64,000 nucleotides of DNA from contig JAODBK010000049.1 of NCBI GenBank assembly GCA_025463925.1, forward strand, positions 47,535-111,534, in the 5' to 3' direction. Of this stretch, positions 7,757 to 15,536 are shown piece after piece. How positions within the stretch are numbered: position 1 is the first letter of the stretch; each line of letters opens with the position of its first letter. The DNA comes from Acidimicrobiales bacterium (lineage in GTDB: Bacteria; Actinomycetota; Acidimicrobiia; Acidimicrobiales; AC-14). The position numbers and the translations under genes were made by a program. The notes below the pieces were generated by a model, which was given only the letters and a program-made list of their open reading frames with translations, made no database searches and had not been told where the DNA came from.

Positions 7757-9104
7757 GAACCGAACGGGGGAAGTGGAGCACGGCGTCGATGCCGCCGTGT
7801 TCCGAGCGGGCCAGGACGATGGTGCCCCCGTTGACTCGCACGAGCTGGTCGACGATCGCCAGGCCGAGCCCGGTGCCACCGTTGGCGTGGGGACGCGGTC
7901 CTTGCCAGAACGGATCGAAGGCCCGCCGTCGCTCGTCGACCGTCATGCCCCGACCCTCGTCGACGACGTGGATCTCGACTGCCGCGCTCGTTGCCGTGGT
8001 GCGCAGCTCGACGGCCCGACCGCGTGGGGTCGCGTCGAGCGCGTTGTCGATGAGGTTGTCGAGAATCTGATCGAGATCGCCGGGCACCAGCATCACGTTC
8101 GCCTGCGCGTCCGAATCGAATCGCAGATCGACGTCGTGCTCGGCGGCGAGGGGCGCCCACGCGTCGAAGCGTTGGGCAACGACGCCCGCAACCTCGACGT
8201 CCTGACGCTCGGGCCGACGGCCGTCGGCTTGGGCCAGGGCGAGCAGCCCGTCGACGAGGCGCGTGAGTCGCGCAGTTTCGAGGAGGGCCGCCTCCCGCGT
8301 CGTCGACGCGGCATCCGTGCCATCGTCGATGACGAGGTTCTCGAGCCGCAGCCGGAGCGCCGTGAGCGGAGTCCGGAGCTGATGGCTGGCGTCGGCGACG
8401 AAACGACGTTGGGACGCGACGAGCTCGTCGAGGCGGTCGGCCATCTCGTTGAACGTCGTGGCGAGCGCGACGACTTCGGGCGGTCCCGTGCCGGTGTCGG
8501 CCCGCACGTCGAGCTGGCCGCGACCGAGCTCGGCGGCGTTGGCCTCGAGCCGCCGGAGGGGATCGATGGCCCAGATCGCCAACCACCGGCTCACCAGGAC
8601 CGAGACACCGAGTACACCCACTCCGATCCCCACGAGCACGAGCCAGAAGCGATGGACCTGGCGGTCCACGCCGGCGTCGGAACGCGCGATGAGGATCGCC
8701 CCGTGACTGTCGCCGCCCGAGCCCACCGGCAGGGCCACGTACGCCTTGCCGCCCAGCTCACCAGTGACGGCGCGCCCGGTCCGAGCCGACAGGAGCGCCG
8801 CCCGGAACCGTTGATCGGTGCTGGCCGACCCGACCGCCGCGAGTTGGACACCGTTGCGATCCAGGATCACCACGTCGCCACCGACCCCGGTCGAGAAGCG
8901 GCTGGCCAACGCCGGGACGTCGTGGCCGCCCGGATGTTCGACGACCTCTTCGGAGAGCGAGCCGAGCGAGCCGGCATCGCGCTGCAGCGAGCCCATGAGC
9001 GCGTCGTGCTCGTGGCGGCTGTAGACGATCGCGAGCGGCACCATGAGGAACAGCAGCACCGTCGTGACGAGGATGACGTTGCTGCTGAGGAGCCGCCGTT
9101 TCAT
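7734..9104 (-). CDS. Membrane sensor histidine kinase (EnvZ/BaeS type)
   Basis: The protein has 456 residues. One transmembrane helix lies at about residues 10-29, an extracytoplasmic sensor loop at 30-150 and a second helix at 153-175. A HAMP domain starting near 178 follows. The phospho-acceptor helix contains DASHQLRTPLTAL with H241, and the ATPase domain has NLIDNALDA, DEGRGM and GTGLGLAI. This is an ordinary OmpR-family partner kinase. Its ATG overlaps the stop of the response regulator gene (ATGA), so the two are translated together. Its own stop lies in the loop of a palindromic repeat. The divergent neighbours are flavin-based electron-transfer genes, so the signal may be redox or flavin status (inference). 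Confidence 0.93.
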   Translation of the reverse strand: MKRRLLSSNVILVTTVLLFLMVPLAIVYSRHEHDALMGSLQRDAGSLGSLSEEVVEHPGGHDVPALASRFSTGVGGDVVILDRNGVQLAAVGSASTDQRFRAALLSARTGRAVTGELGGKAYVALPVGSGGDSHGAILIARSDAGVDRQVHRFWLVLVGIGVGVLGVSVLVSRWLAIWAIDPLRRLEANAAELGRGQLDVRADTGTGPPEVVALATTFNEMADRLDELVASQRRFVADASHQLRTPLTALRLRLENLVIDDGTDAASTTREAALLETARLTRLVDGLLALAQADGRRPERQDVEVAGVVAQRFDAWAPLAAEHDVDLRFDSDAQANVMLVPGDLDQILDNLIDNALDATPRGRAVELRTTATSAAVEIHVVDEGRGMTVDERRRAFDPFWQGPRPHANGGTGLGLAIVDQLVRVNGGTIVLARSEHGGIDAVLHFPRSVLPPPERG

Positions 9105-9811
9105 GGTTCGACGCGGATGCGGAATCCCACGCTGTGCACGGTCTCGATGAGCCCGGGGCTGGCGAGCTTCTTCCGCAACGACGCGATGTGCACGTCGAGG
9201 GTCTTGGTGGGGCCGTACCAGTGCGGGTCCCAGACCTCGTCCATGATCTGCTGGCGGCCGACGACCGCGCCCGCGTCCTCGGCCAGCAACGCGAGGAGGT
9301 CGAACTCCTTCGGTGCCAACGCGACCTCGGCCCCGCCCACGCTCACCCGACGGGTCCGCCGGTCGATCTCCAAGCTGCCCAACCGCTGGGGACGTTCTCC
9401 CTCGGGAGCCGGAGTGGTTCGCCGGACGACGGCCCTGACGCGAGCGATGAGCTCGCGAGTGCCGAACGGCTTGACGATGTAGTCGTCGGCGCCGAGCTCG
9501 AGGCCCAGCACCCGCTCGGTCTCGTCGCCCCGCGCGCTGACGATGATGATCGGCACGTCGGAATCGGCGCGGACGCGTCGGCACAGCTCGGTGCCATCCA
9601 TGTCCGGGAGGCCGAGGTCGAGCAGCACCAGATCGGCGCGAGCACGATTGGCCAGGGCTTCCGCGCCCGTGGCGGCGCGAGTCGCGGTGAAGCCGGCTCG
9701 CTCGAGGCCTTCGACCAGCGGCACGGCGATCGCGTCGTCGTCCTCGACCACCAGCAGATGCACCTGACCAGCATTGTCGACCTTCGTCGTCGGGACCGGC
9801 GATTTGGCCAT
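9101..9811 (-). CDS. OmpR-family response regulator
   Basis: About 236 residues: a receiver domain (acidic VVEDDD, phospho-acceptor in LVLLDLGLPDMDG, lysine in IVKPF) followed by a winged-helix DNA-binding domain (LAPKEFDLLALLAEDAG, then WYGPTKTLDVHIASLRKKL). The start is uncertain. The ATG at 9811 has an AAAGGA directly against it, and a GTG at 9763 would trim the protein to the beginning of the receiver. The gene overlaps the kinase by 4 bp. The 58-bp gap to the divergent membrane flavoprotein gene is the natural place for its binding sites, and it contains an unusually A+T-rich stretch around 9811-9830. Confidence 0.92.
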   Translation of the reverse strand: MAKSPVPTTKVDNAGQVHLLVVEDDDAIAVPLVEGLERAGFTATRAATGAEALANRARADLVLLDLGLPDMDGTELCRRVRADSDVPIIIVSARGDETERVLGLELGADDYIVKPFGTRELIARVRAVVRRTTPAPEGERPQRLGSLEIDRRTRRVSVGGAEVALAPKEFDLLALLAEDAGAVVGRQQIMDEVWDPHWYGPTKTLDVHIASLRKKLASPGLIETVHSVGFRIRVEP

Positions 9812-9869
9812 TCCTTTACCAAATGCTTTCTCGGCGCTGGAAGTGGCGCCCGTAGGGTCGTCGTGGCCC

Positions 9870-11252
9870 ATGTCCACCGTCGCGACCGCCTCGCATTCGC
9901 GCAACGCCGCCCTTGCGGTCGCACCCTCGCGTGGTGCGGACCACGCGTGGGACGTGATGGTCGTCGTCGTCGCAAACGCCGCGGTCGTCCTCGGGCTGTG
10001 GGTGCGCCACGGGGGAGTGCACACGCTCGACAAGCCCGGCGGCGCGCTGATCGCGGCCGGCCAGCTGACCGGGCTCATCGGCACCTATGCGGTGCTGGTG
10101 CAGCTGCTCCTGATGTCGCGAATCGGGTGGCTCGAACGCCATGTCGGGTTCGACCGTTTGGCGGTGTGGCATCGCTGGAATGGTTTCGCGGCGGTGTCGC
10201 TGCTCGCCAGTCACGCCGTGTTCATCACGCTCGGCTATGCGACCGAGGGTCGCCAGTCGATCCCGGCCCAGCTCGGCGACTTCATCCGGCACTACCCGGA
10301 TGTCCTGATGTCGATCGTCGGGCTCGCCCTGTTCGTTGCGATCGCGGTGACCTCGGTGCGCGCCGCTCGACGCCGTCTGACGCGCGAAGCGTGGTACGCG
10401 CTCCACCTCTACGCCTATCTCGCGGTCGCGCTGGCATTCGCGCATCAGCTCTCGGTGGGGACCGACTTCAGCACCGACCGGCTGGCACGGGTCTGGTGGA
10501 TCGCGCTGTACCTCGCGGTGTTCGGCGCGATCCTCGCGTGGCGGGTCGGACGCCCGATGCGGTTCAACGCGCGCCACCGGCTGCGAGTGCTGGAGGTTCG
10601 GCCGGAGTCCGTCGGAGTCGTCTCGGTGTACATCGGTGGCCGCGACCTCGACCGGATCGGCGCGCGGGCCGGGCAGTTCTTCCTCTGGCGGTTCCTCACC
10701 GGGACCGGATGGGCGAGGGCGCATCCGTTCTCGTTGTCAGCCGCACCGAACTCACGATTCCTCAGGATCACGATCAAGGAGCTCGGCGACGACACCGGGC
10801 GGATGCAACGACTGCGGCCTGGAACGCGGGTGTTCGCCGAGGGCCCGTACGGCACGTTCACCGCCGAGCGACGGACTCGGCGCGATGTCGCGCTCATCGC
10901 CGGCGGTATCGGCATCACACCGTTGCGGGCATTGGTCGAGTCGCTCGATGCCGACGCCGGTGACGTGACGCTCCTCTATCGCGTCGTGAGCGATCACGAC
11001 CTCGCCTTCCGCGACGAGCTGGCCAGGCTCGCCCGGCGGGGCCTCCAGGTGCACGAGCTCGTCGGCCCGGAGATCGGCGACGACCGCACCGACCGACTCG
11101 GGGTCCCGGCGCTCCGTGCGCTCATCCCCGACATCGCTCGGCGCGATGTCTACGTCTGCGGCCCGCCGGCGATGCTCGACGCGCTCCGTCGCCGGCTGCG
11201 GGTGCTCGGTGTCTCCCGTCGCCACGTCCACTTCGAGCGGTTCGACTACTGA
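9870..11252 (+). CDS. Ferric-reductase-like transmembrane flavoprotein
   Basis: 460 residues. The N-terminal half has about six membrane helices with histidines in HRWNG, SHAVF, LHLYAY and AHQL, as expected for haem ligands in the ferric-reductase/NADPH-oxidase/MsrQ fold. The C-terminal half is a ferredoxin-NADP reductase module: HPFSLSAAPN for FAD, GPYGTF, AGGIGITPLRAL for the dinucleotide phosphate and VYVCGPPAML near the end. It probably passes electrons from cytosolic NAD(P)H through FAD and haem to the outer face of the membrane. The FMN-binding and ApbE genes follow immediately, suggesting an extracytoplasmic flavin as acceptor. The start chosen is the ATG that removes a low-complexity extension overlapping the divergent regulator. 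Confidence 0.88.
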   Translation: MSTVATASHSRNAALAVAPSRGADHAWDVMVVVVANAAVVLGLWVRHGGVHTLDKPGGALIAAGQLTGLIGTYAVLVQLLLMSRIGWLERHVGFDRLAVWHRWNGFAAVSLLASHAVFITLGYATEGRQSIPAQLGDFIRHYPDVLMSIVGLALFVAIAVTSVRAARRRLTREAWYALHLYAYLAVALAFAHQLSVGTDFSTDRLARVWWIALYLAVFGAILAWRVGRPMRFNARHRLRVLEVRPESVGVVSVYIGGRDLDRIGARAGQFFLWRFLTGTGWARAHPFSLSAAPNSRFLRITIKELGDDTGRMQRLRPGTRVFAEGPYGTFTAERRTRRDVALIAGGIGITPLRALVESLDADAGDVTLLYRVVSDHDLAFRDELARLARRGLQVHELVGPEIGDDRTDRLGVPALRALIPDIARRDVYVCGPPAMLDALRRRLRVLGVSRRHVHFERFDY

Positions 11253-11263
11253 ACGGATCCCGC

Positions 11264-11737
11264 ATGCATCGCGCCATCCCTGTGATCGCGGCAACGGCCG
11301 GTGGGCTCGCGCTGCTGGCCAACTTCCACTCGAGCCCGAGTGGTGTGTCGATCGCGCGCGCCGGAGCGCCGGCGACCGTTCCCTCGACCGAGTCCTCGGC
11401 CCCTCCGGCTCCGACCGGCTCGACACCTGCCGGAAGCGGGCCGCCGACCACCGCCGGAAGCCGGCGCACGCTCGACGGGCCGGTGGTGCCGACGCGGTAC
11501 GGGGACGTGCAGGTCCGTGTCGTCCTCGTGGGCAGCCAGATCGTGGACGTGCAGGCGCTCAAGCTCCCGAACGACCGCGCCCGCTCCGTGCGCATCAGCG
11601 ACGAAGCTGGACCGCTTCTCCGCGAGGAGACGCTCCGGGCGCAGAGTGCGCAGATCGACCTGGTGTCCGGTGCCAGCTACACGAGCGACGGCTATGCGCA
11701 GTCCTTGCAGGGCGCGCTCGACGCGGCGCGGCGTTGA
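11264..11737 (+). CDS. Secreted FMN-binding domain protein
   Basis: 157 residues. A hydrophobic N-terminus acts as signal or anchor, followed by a Pro/Ser/Thr/Gly-rich linker (about residues 35-68) and an FMN-binding domain. The motif VSGASYTS near residues 134-141 matches the flavinylation site (D-x-x-S-G-A-S/T), so S138 is the likely residue to which ApbE attaches FMN through a phosphoester. It lies 11 bp after the membrane flavoprotein and overlaps the apbE start. It should serve as the extracytoplasmic electron carrier of the set. The acceptor is Ser rather than the more usual Thr. Confidence 0.85.
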   Translation: MHRAIPVIAATAGGLALLANFHSSPSGVSIARAGAPATVPSTESSAPPAPTGSTPAGSGPPTTAGSRRTLDGPVVPTRYGDVQVRVVLVGSQIVDVQALKLPNDRARSVRISDEAGPLLREETLRAQSAQIDLVSGASYTSDGYAQSLQGALDAARR

Positions 11738-12552
11738 CGAAGGCGCTGACGGAGGCGTTGACGACCGGCGCGGCCGACCGCACGTTCCGGGTCGAGCACC
11801 TGTGGGGAACGGCCATCGGTGTCGACGTTCGCGGCCCCGTGCGCGAAGGCGCGCTCGACGCGGTGTTCTCCTGGTTCGCCCGCGTGGACGATCTGTTCTC
11901 CACCTGGCGCGCCGACACCGAGATCAGCCGGCTCGGGCGCGGCGAGCTCACCGTCGAGCAGGCGAGCCCTGAGGTGCGCACCGTCCTGGACCTGTGCCGG
12001 TTCGTCGAGCTGCAGAGCGGCGGCGCGTTCGACGTCACCTTCGGCTCGGATCCCCGGGTCACCCCGCAGCCGGGACGCGGCCCGATCGATCCGTCGGGCC
12101 TGGTCAAGGGCTGGGCCCTCGATCGCGCCGCCGGCCTCCTCGTCTCCGAAGGCGTCTCGAACTTCACCATCAACGCCGGTGGCGACGTCGTGACCCACGG
12201 CCGCCCGGCTCCCGGCGAGATGTGGCGCGTGGGCATCCAGCATCCGTCGTCGCGGGATCAGCTCGCGGCCGTCGTCGGCGGCACCGACCTCGCGGTCGCA
12301 ACCTCGGGTCGTTACGAGCGCGGCGATCACATCATCGATCCTCGGACCGGACGACCGGCGGTCGGCCTGGTCTCCGTCACCGTCATCGGCGACGACCTGG
12401 CGCTCGCCGACGGCTATGCGACGGCAGCGCTCGTGCTCGGGAGACCCGGCATGGTGTGGCTCGACGGGCTCGCGGGCGCTGAGGGCATGGCCATCACCGG
12501 TGACGGCACGGTGCTGCTCACCGACGGCTTCGATCGCTTTCGGATCTCGTGA
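11734..12552 (+). CDS. apbE: FAD:protein FMN transferase
   Basis: About 272 residues. It matches the ApbE family: FSTWRADTEISRLG near the N-terminus, then DPSGLVKGWALDRAA, the NAGGDV motif and the C-terminal DGYATAALVLG region that binds magnesium and FAD. The enzyme transfers FMN from FAD to Ser/Thr in FMN-binding domains, and such a domain is encoded by the preceding gene. A TTG that overlaps the upstream TGA is taken as start; a second TTG at 11758 has a GGAGG just before it and is equally possible. No signal peptide or lipobox is visible, unlike exported ApbE proteins, so modification may occur before export or the true N-terminus is unusual. Confidence 0.88.
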   Translation: MTKALTEALTTGAADRTFRVEHLWGTAIGVDVRGPVREGALDAVFSWFARVDDLFSTWRADTEISRLGRGELTVEQASPEVRTVLDLCRFVELQSGGAFDVTFGSDPRVTPQPGRGPIDPSGLVKGWALDRAAGLLVSEGVSNFTINAGGDVVTHGRPAPGEMWRVGIQHPSSRDQLAAVVGGTDLAVATSGRYERGDHIIDPRTGRPAVGLVSVTVIGDDLALADGYATAALVLGRPGMVWLDGLAGAEGMAITGDGTVLLTDGFDRFRIS

Positions 12553-12626
12553 CGTCGAGCGGTTTCGCCAATGGCAACACTGGTGCAACCGAGCCGTCAC
12601 ATCCGCCTGCGACCCTGACGCCAGGT

Positions 12627-12670
12627 GCCTTCCCCGGCCTCCACATTCCCCCGGGGGGACCGGGGAAGGC
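12627..12670. terminator. Bidirectional terminator hairpin between apbE and menC-like genes
   Basis: Perfect 11-bp arms (GCCTTCCCCGG at 12627-12637, its complement at 12660-12670) enclose a 22-nt loop that itself contains a C5/G6 stem. It lies in the 135-bp gap between two convergent genes. There is no T tract, as is common for hairpins in high-G+C actinobacteria. Confidence 0.65.
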
Positions 12671-12687
12671 GCGCTCGTCCGGCCGGA

Positions 12688-13797
12688 CTACGGGCGCGGC
12701 CAGCGCTCGACCGAGACGGTCACCGAGCGGAGCACATCGGGGATCGGGTCGACTCCGATGCCGGGTCCCGTCGGCACCCGCAGGCGGCCGTCGTGCAGGA
12801 CGAACGGGTCGGTGATGTCGGCGACGTAGTAGCGGTCCGACGCCGAGATGTCGCCGGGCAGCGTGAAGTTGGGCAGCGCCGCCAGAGCGACGTTGGCGGC
12901 GCGTCCGATGCCGGTCTCGAGCATGCCGCCGCACCAGACGGGCACACCGCGGGCCGCGCAGAGGTCGTGGATGCGACGGGCCTCGAGGTAGCCACCCACC
13001 CGGCCCGGCTTGACGTTGACGATCGTGCAGGCCCCCAGCTCGATGGCCACCGCGGCCGAGTGGGCCGACGTGATGGATTCGTCGAGGCAGATGGGCGTGG
13101 CGATGATGCCGGCGAGCTCGGCATGGCCGAGGAGGTCGTCGTCGGCGAGCGGCTGTTCGATGAGCAAGAGCTCGAACGGGTCGAGGCGAGCGAGATGGTG
13201 CGCGTCGGCCAGTCGATACCCGGCATTGGCGTCGACTTGCAGGAGCAGGTCGTCGCCGAAGCGCTCGCGCACCGCCCGCACCGGCTCGACGTCCCATCCC
13301 GGCTCGATCTTCAGCTTGATGCGCCGGTACCCCTCGTCCAGGTGGCCGGCCACGACCTCGAGAAGGGCCGGGATCGAGTCGGTGATGCCGACGCTCACGC
13401 CGGCATCGACCGCGGCGCGCACCGCGCCCAGATGGTCGGCCAGGCTCACCCCCGCCACCCGCAACTGGGCGTCGAGGATCGCGGTCTCCAACGCCGCCTT
13501 GGCCATCGGGTGGCCCTTGACTGTCGTGAGCGACGGGGCCATCGCGTCGGCGGTCACGTCGCCCATCGCGAACAGCCGGGGGACCAGGTGATCGCGGATC
13601 ACGGCCTCGGCCTCGTCGACGTACTCGGAGGAGTAGCGCGGCTCCGCCATCGCGACGCACTCGCCCCAACCGATCGCGTCCGGGGTGAGCGCTGCCACCA
13701 GCAGGAGCTCGCGCTCCGTCTCCGTGCCCAAGGACGTGCGGAACGGCGAGACGAGCGGCATGCGCAGGCGCCGCACCTCCACCGCGTCGACCTTCAT
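12688..13797 (-). CDS. menC: o-Succinylbenzoate synthase / N-succinylamino-acid racemase-like enolase-superfamily enzyme
   Basis: 369 residues with the full muconate-lactonising-type layout: a capping domain, then KLKIEP (KxK base), VDANAGY (metal Asp), IEQPLADDD (metal Glu), CLDESI (metal Asp) and NVKPGRVGG (second Lys). The segment GMLETGIGRAANVALAALP is characteristic of the OSBS/N-acylamino-acid-racemase group. In menaquinone synthesis it would dehydrate SHCHC to o-succinylbenzoate. No other men gene is present, and the neighbours are catabolic, so racemase activity or another substrate is possible. It starts with ATG 63 bp after the hydratase stop and ends before a convergent terminator. 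Confidence 0.85.
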   Translation of the reverse strand: MKVDAVEVRRLRMPLVSPFRTSLGTETERELLLVAALTPDAIGWGECVAMAEPRYSSEYVDEAEAVIRDHLVPRLFAMGDVTADAMAPSLTTVKGHPMAKAALETAILDAQLRVAGVSLADHLGAVRAAVDAGVSVGITDSIPALLEVVAGHLDEGYRRIKLKIEPGWDVEPVRAVRERFGDDLLLQVDANAGYRLADAHHLARLDPFELLLIEQPLADDDLLGHAELAGIIATPICLDESITSAHSAAVAIELGACTIVNVKPGRVGGYLEARRIHDLCAARGVPVWCGGMLETGIGRAANVALAALPNFTLPGDISASDRYYVADITDPFVLHDGRLRVPTGPGIGVDPIPDVLRSVTVSVERWPRP

Positions 13798-13860
13798 TGG
13801 CGCGGCCGCACGCGCGTCGGCCAGCCGCCCCGAGTCATGTCGACGGCAACGTACCCGCGC

Positions 13861-14673
13861 TCAGCCGTCGCGGAACACGGCCCGGACGGTGCCCAAGGGA
13901 TCGAGCGCGGCCTCGAACACGTCGCCGGGCGCGGCGGCGACGAGCGGGCCGAGCGACCCGGAGAGCACGACCTCACCGGCGGTCAGCGGCGCCCCGCGTT
14001 CGACGACGGCGTTGGCCAACCACACCACCGCGTTCACCGGATGGCCGAGGCACGCGGCGCCGGTTCCCGTCGACACCTCTTCGCCGCGACGCGTCATCGA
14101 CATGCGGACCTCGTGGAGGTCGACGTCGGTGATCCGCCGCGGCCGGCCGCCGAGGACGTAGAGGCCCGACGACGCGTTGTCGGCCACGGTGTCGAGGATC
14201 GTGATGTCCCACGCCTCGATGCGGCTGTCGACGACCTCGATGGCGGCGACGACGAAGTCGGTGGCGCGCAGCACATCCGCCGTCGTCACCGGCCGGTCGG
14301 GCAGGTCGCGGCCCAGCACGAACGCGACCTCGGCCTCGACGCGGGGCTGCAGGAGTCGGCCGGTGGGCAGGGGCTGCTCGTCGCCGAACTCCATGTCGGC
14401 GAAGAGCACACCGAAGTCGGGCTGGTCGACGCCGAACTGGCTCTGCACCGCGTGCGACGTGAGCCCGATCTTGCGGCCCGCCCGGCGCCGCCCCTCGGCC
14501 GAGGTCGCGGCCAGCACGTGTTGTTGCACCAGGTACGCGTCGTCGATGCTGCCCCCGTCGAGGAGATCGCGCACCGGAGCGCACGGCGAGCCGGTGGTGT
14601 GGGCACCGACGAGACGCGCCGCGGCGGCGTCGATGCGGGCGCTCGGCAGCAACGCGGCCTTGGTCGTGAGCAC
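13861..14673 (-). CDS. 2-Keto-4-pentenoate hydratase (HsaE/MhpD type)
   Basis: About 270 residues of the fumarylacetoacetate hydrolase superfamily. KIGLTS, GVLFADM, PRVEAEVAFVLG and IEVVDSR are the hydratase signature with the Glu-Glu metal site. It adds water to 2-hydroxypenta(or hexa)-2,4-dienoate to give a 4-hydroxy-2-oxoacid. The aldolase and aldehyde dehydrogenase of the next steps are encoded at 25568-27486 on the other strand. It is downstream of the IclR regulator with an 8-bp gap if the GTG at 14673 is used. That start is my choice because the only longer reading frame runs through the regulator gene. Confidence 0.85.
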   Translation of the reverse strand: MLTTKAALLPSARIDAAAARLVGAHTTGSPCAPVRDLLDGGSIDDAYLVQQHVLAATSAEGRRRAGRKIGLTSHAVQSQFGVDQPDFGVLFADMEFGDEQPLPTGRLLQPRVEAEVAFVLGRDLPDRPVTTADVLRATDFVVAAIEVVDSRIEAWDITILDTVADNASSGLYVLGGRPRRITDVDLHEVRMSMTRRGEEVSTGTGAACLGHPVNAVVWLANAVVERGAPLTAGEVVLSGSLGPLVAAAPGDVFEAALDPLGTVRAVFRDG

Positions 14674-14681
14674 CGGCGGGA

Positions 14682-15536
14682 TCAGCCGCGGGACGGGAAC
14701 ATGACCCGCCAGATGCCACGAGCCGCCGTCCGGATCGCCGGGCTGAGGCGGTCGACGTTGATCCGCGGCGACGGCCCGGTGATCGAGAGCGCGGCCACCG
14801 CCCGACCAGAGCCGCGGATCGGCACCGCGACGCACGTGATCCCGGGAACCGCCTCCTCCCGGTCGAACGCGACGCCCAACTCGCGGATCGTGCGCATCTC
14901 GTCGCTGAAGACGATCGGGTCGACGATCGTGCTCGGCGTCATCTGGATCAGCCCGCGGTTGACGACGTCCGCGATGACCTCCTCGCCGGCGAAGGCCAGC
15001 ATGGCCTTGCCGAGACCCGTGCAATGGGCCGGCGCCTTCCCGCCGATCCGTGACGGCACCTGATGCGCGTCGTGGCCGCCGATCTTGTCGAGGTACAGCA
15101 CGTCGCGCCCGACGAGCGCGCCCAGGTGCACGGTCTCGTGGGTCGCCTCATAGAGGTCTTCCATGAAGGGAAGCGCGACCTCGCGGAGGTAGTAGCAGCG
15201 CCGCACCAGGAAGCCGAACTCGAACATCCGGGTGCCGAGCTGGTACTGGTTCCCGATCCGCTCGAGCCACCGGTAGGCGACGAGCTGCTCCAGCATCCGG
15301 TGCACCGTCGATCGCGGCAGGCCGGTGCGCTCGCAGAAGTCGCTGAAGCTCAATGCGGGGGAGTCCGCCGCGAACGCGTCGAGGATCAGCGCCGCTTTGC
15401 CGAGCACGGACTTCGAGTCGACCGACTGCGCGGTCGGATCGGTGACGGACTCGAGATCGACCTGTTGGCCATGACGCCCGAAGATGTCGAAGGCGTCGTC
15501 GGCAAGATGGGCGGCCGCCCCGTCAGCGCCGATCAT
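14682..15536 (-). CDS. IclR-family transcriptional regulator
   Basis: 284 residues. A winged helix-turn-helix occupies about residues 43-105 (ALSFSDFCERTGLPRSTVHR), followed by the IclR effector domain with HLGALVGRDVLYLDKIGG, GKAPAHCTGLGKAMLAF and the C-terminal GITCVAVPIRGSG. It overlaps the KstD-like gene by ATGA, so it is co-transcribed with a catabolic enzyme and probably regulates the divergent operons around 17.2 kb, itself included. The palindrome at 17253-17269 is a candidate site. The first 40 residues are rich in Asp/Ala and not conserved-looking, so a later start remains possible. The effector is probably an aromatic or acyl metabolite. Confidence 0.92.
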   Translation of the reverse strand: MIGADGAAAHLADDAFDIFGRHGQQVDLESVTDPTAQSVDSKSVLGKAALILDAFAADSPALSFSDFCERTGLPRSTVHRMLEQLVAYRWLERIGNQYQLGTRMFEFGFLVRRCYYLREVALPFMEDLYEATHETVHLGALVGRDVLYLDKIGGHDAHQVPSRIGGKAPAHCTGLGKAMLAFAGEEVIADVVNRGLIQMTPSTIVDPIVFSDEMRTIRELGVAFDREEAVPGITCVAVPIRGSGRAVAALSITGPSPRINVDRLSPAIRTAARGIWRVMFPSRG

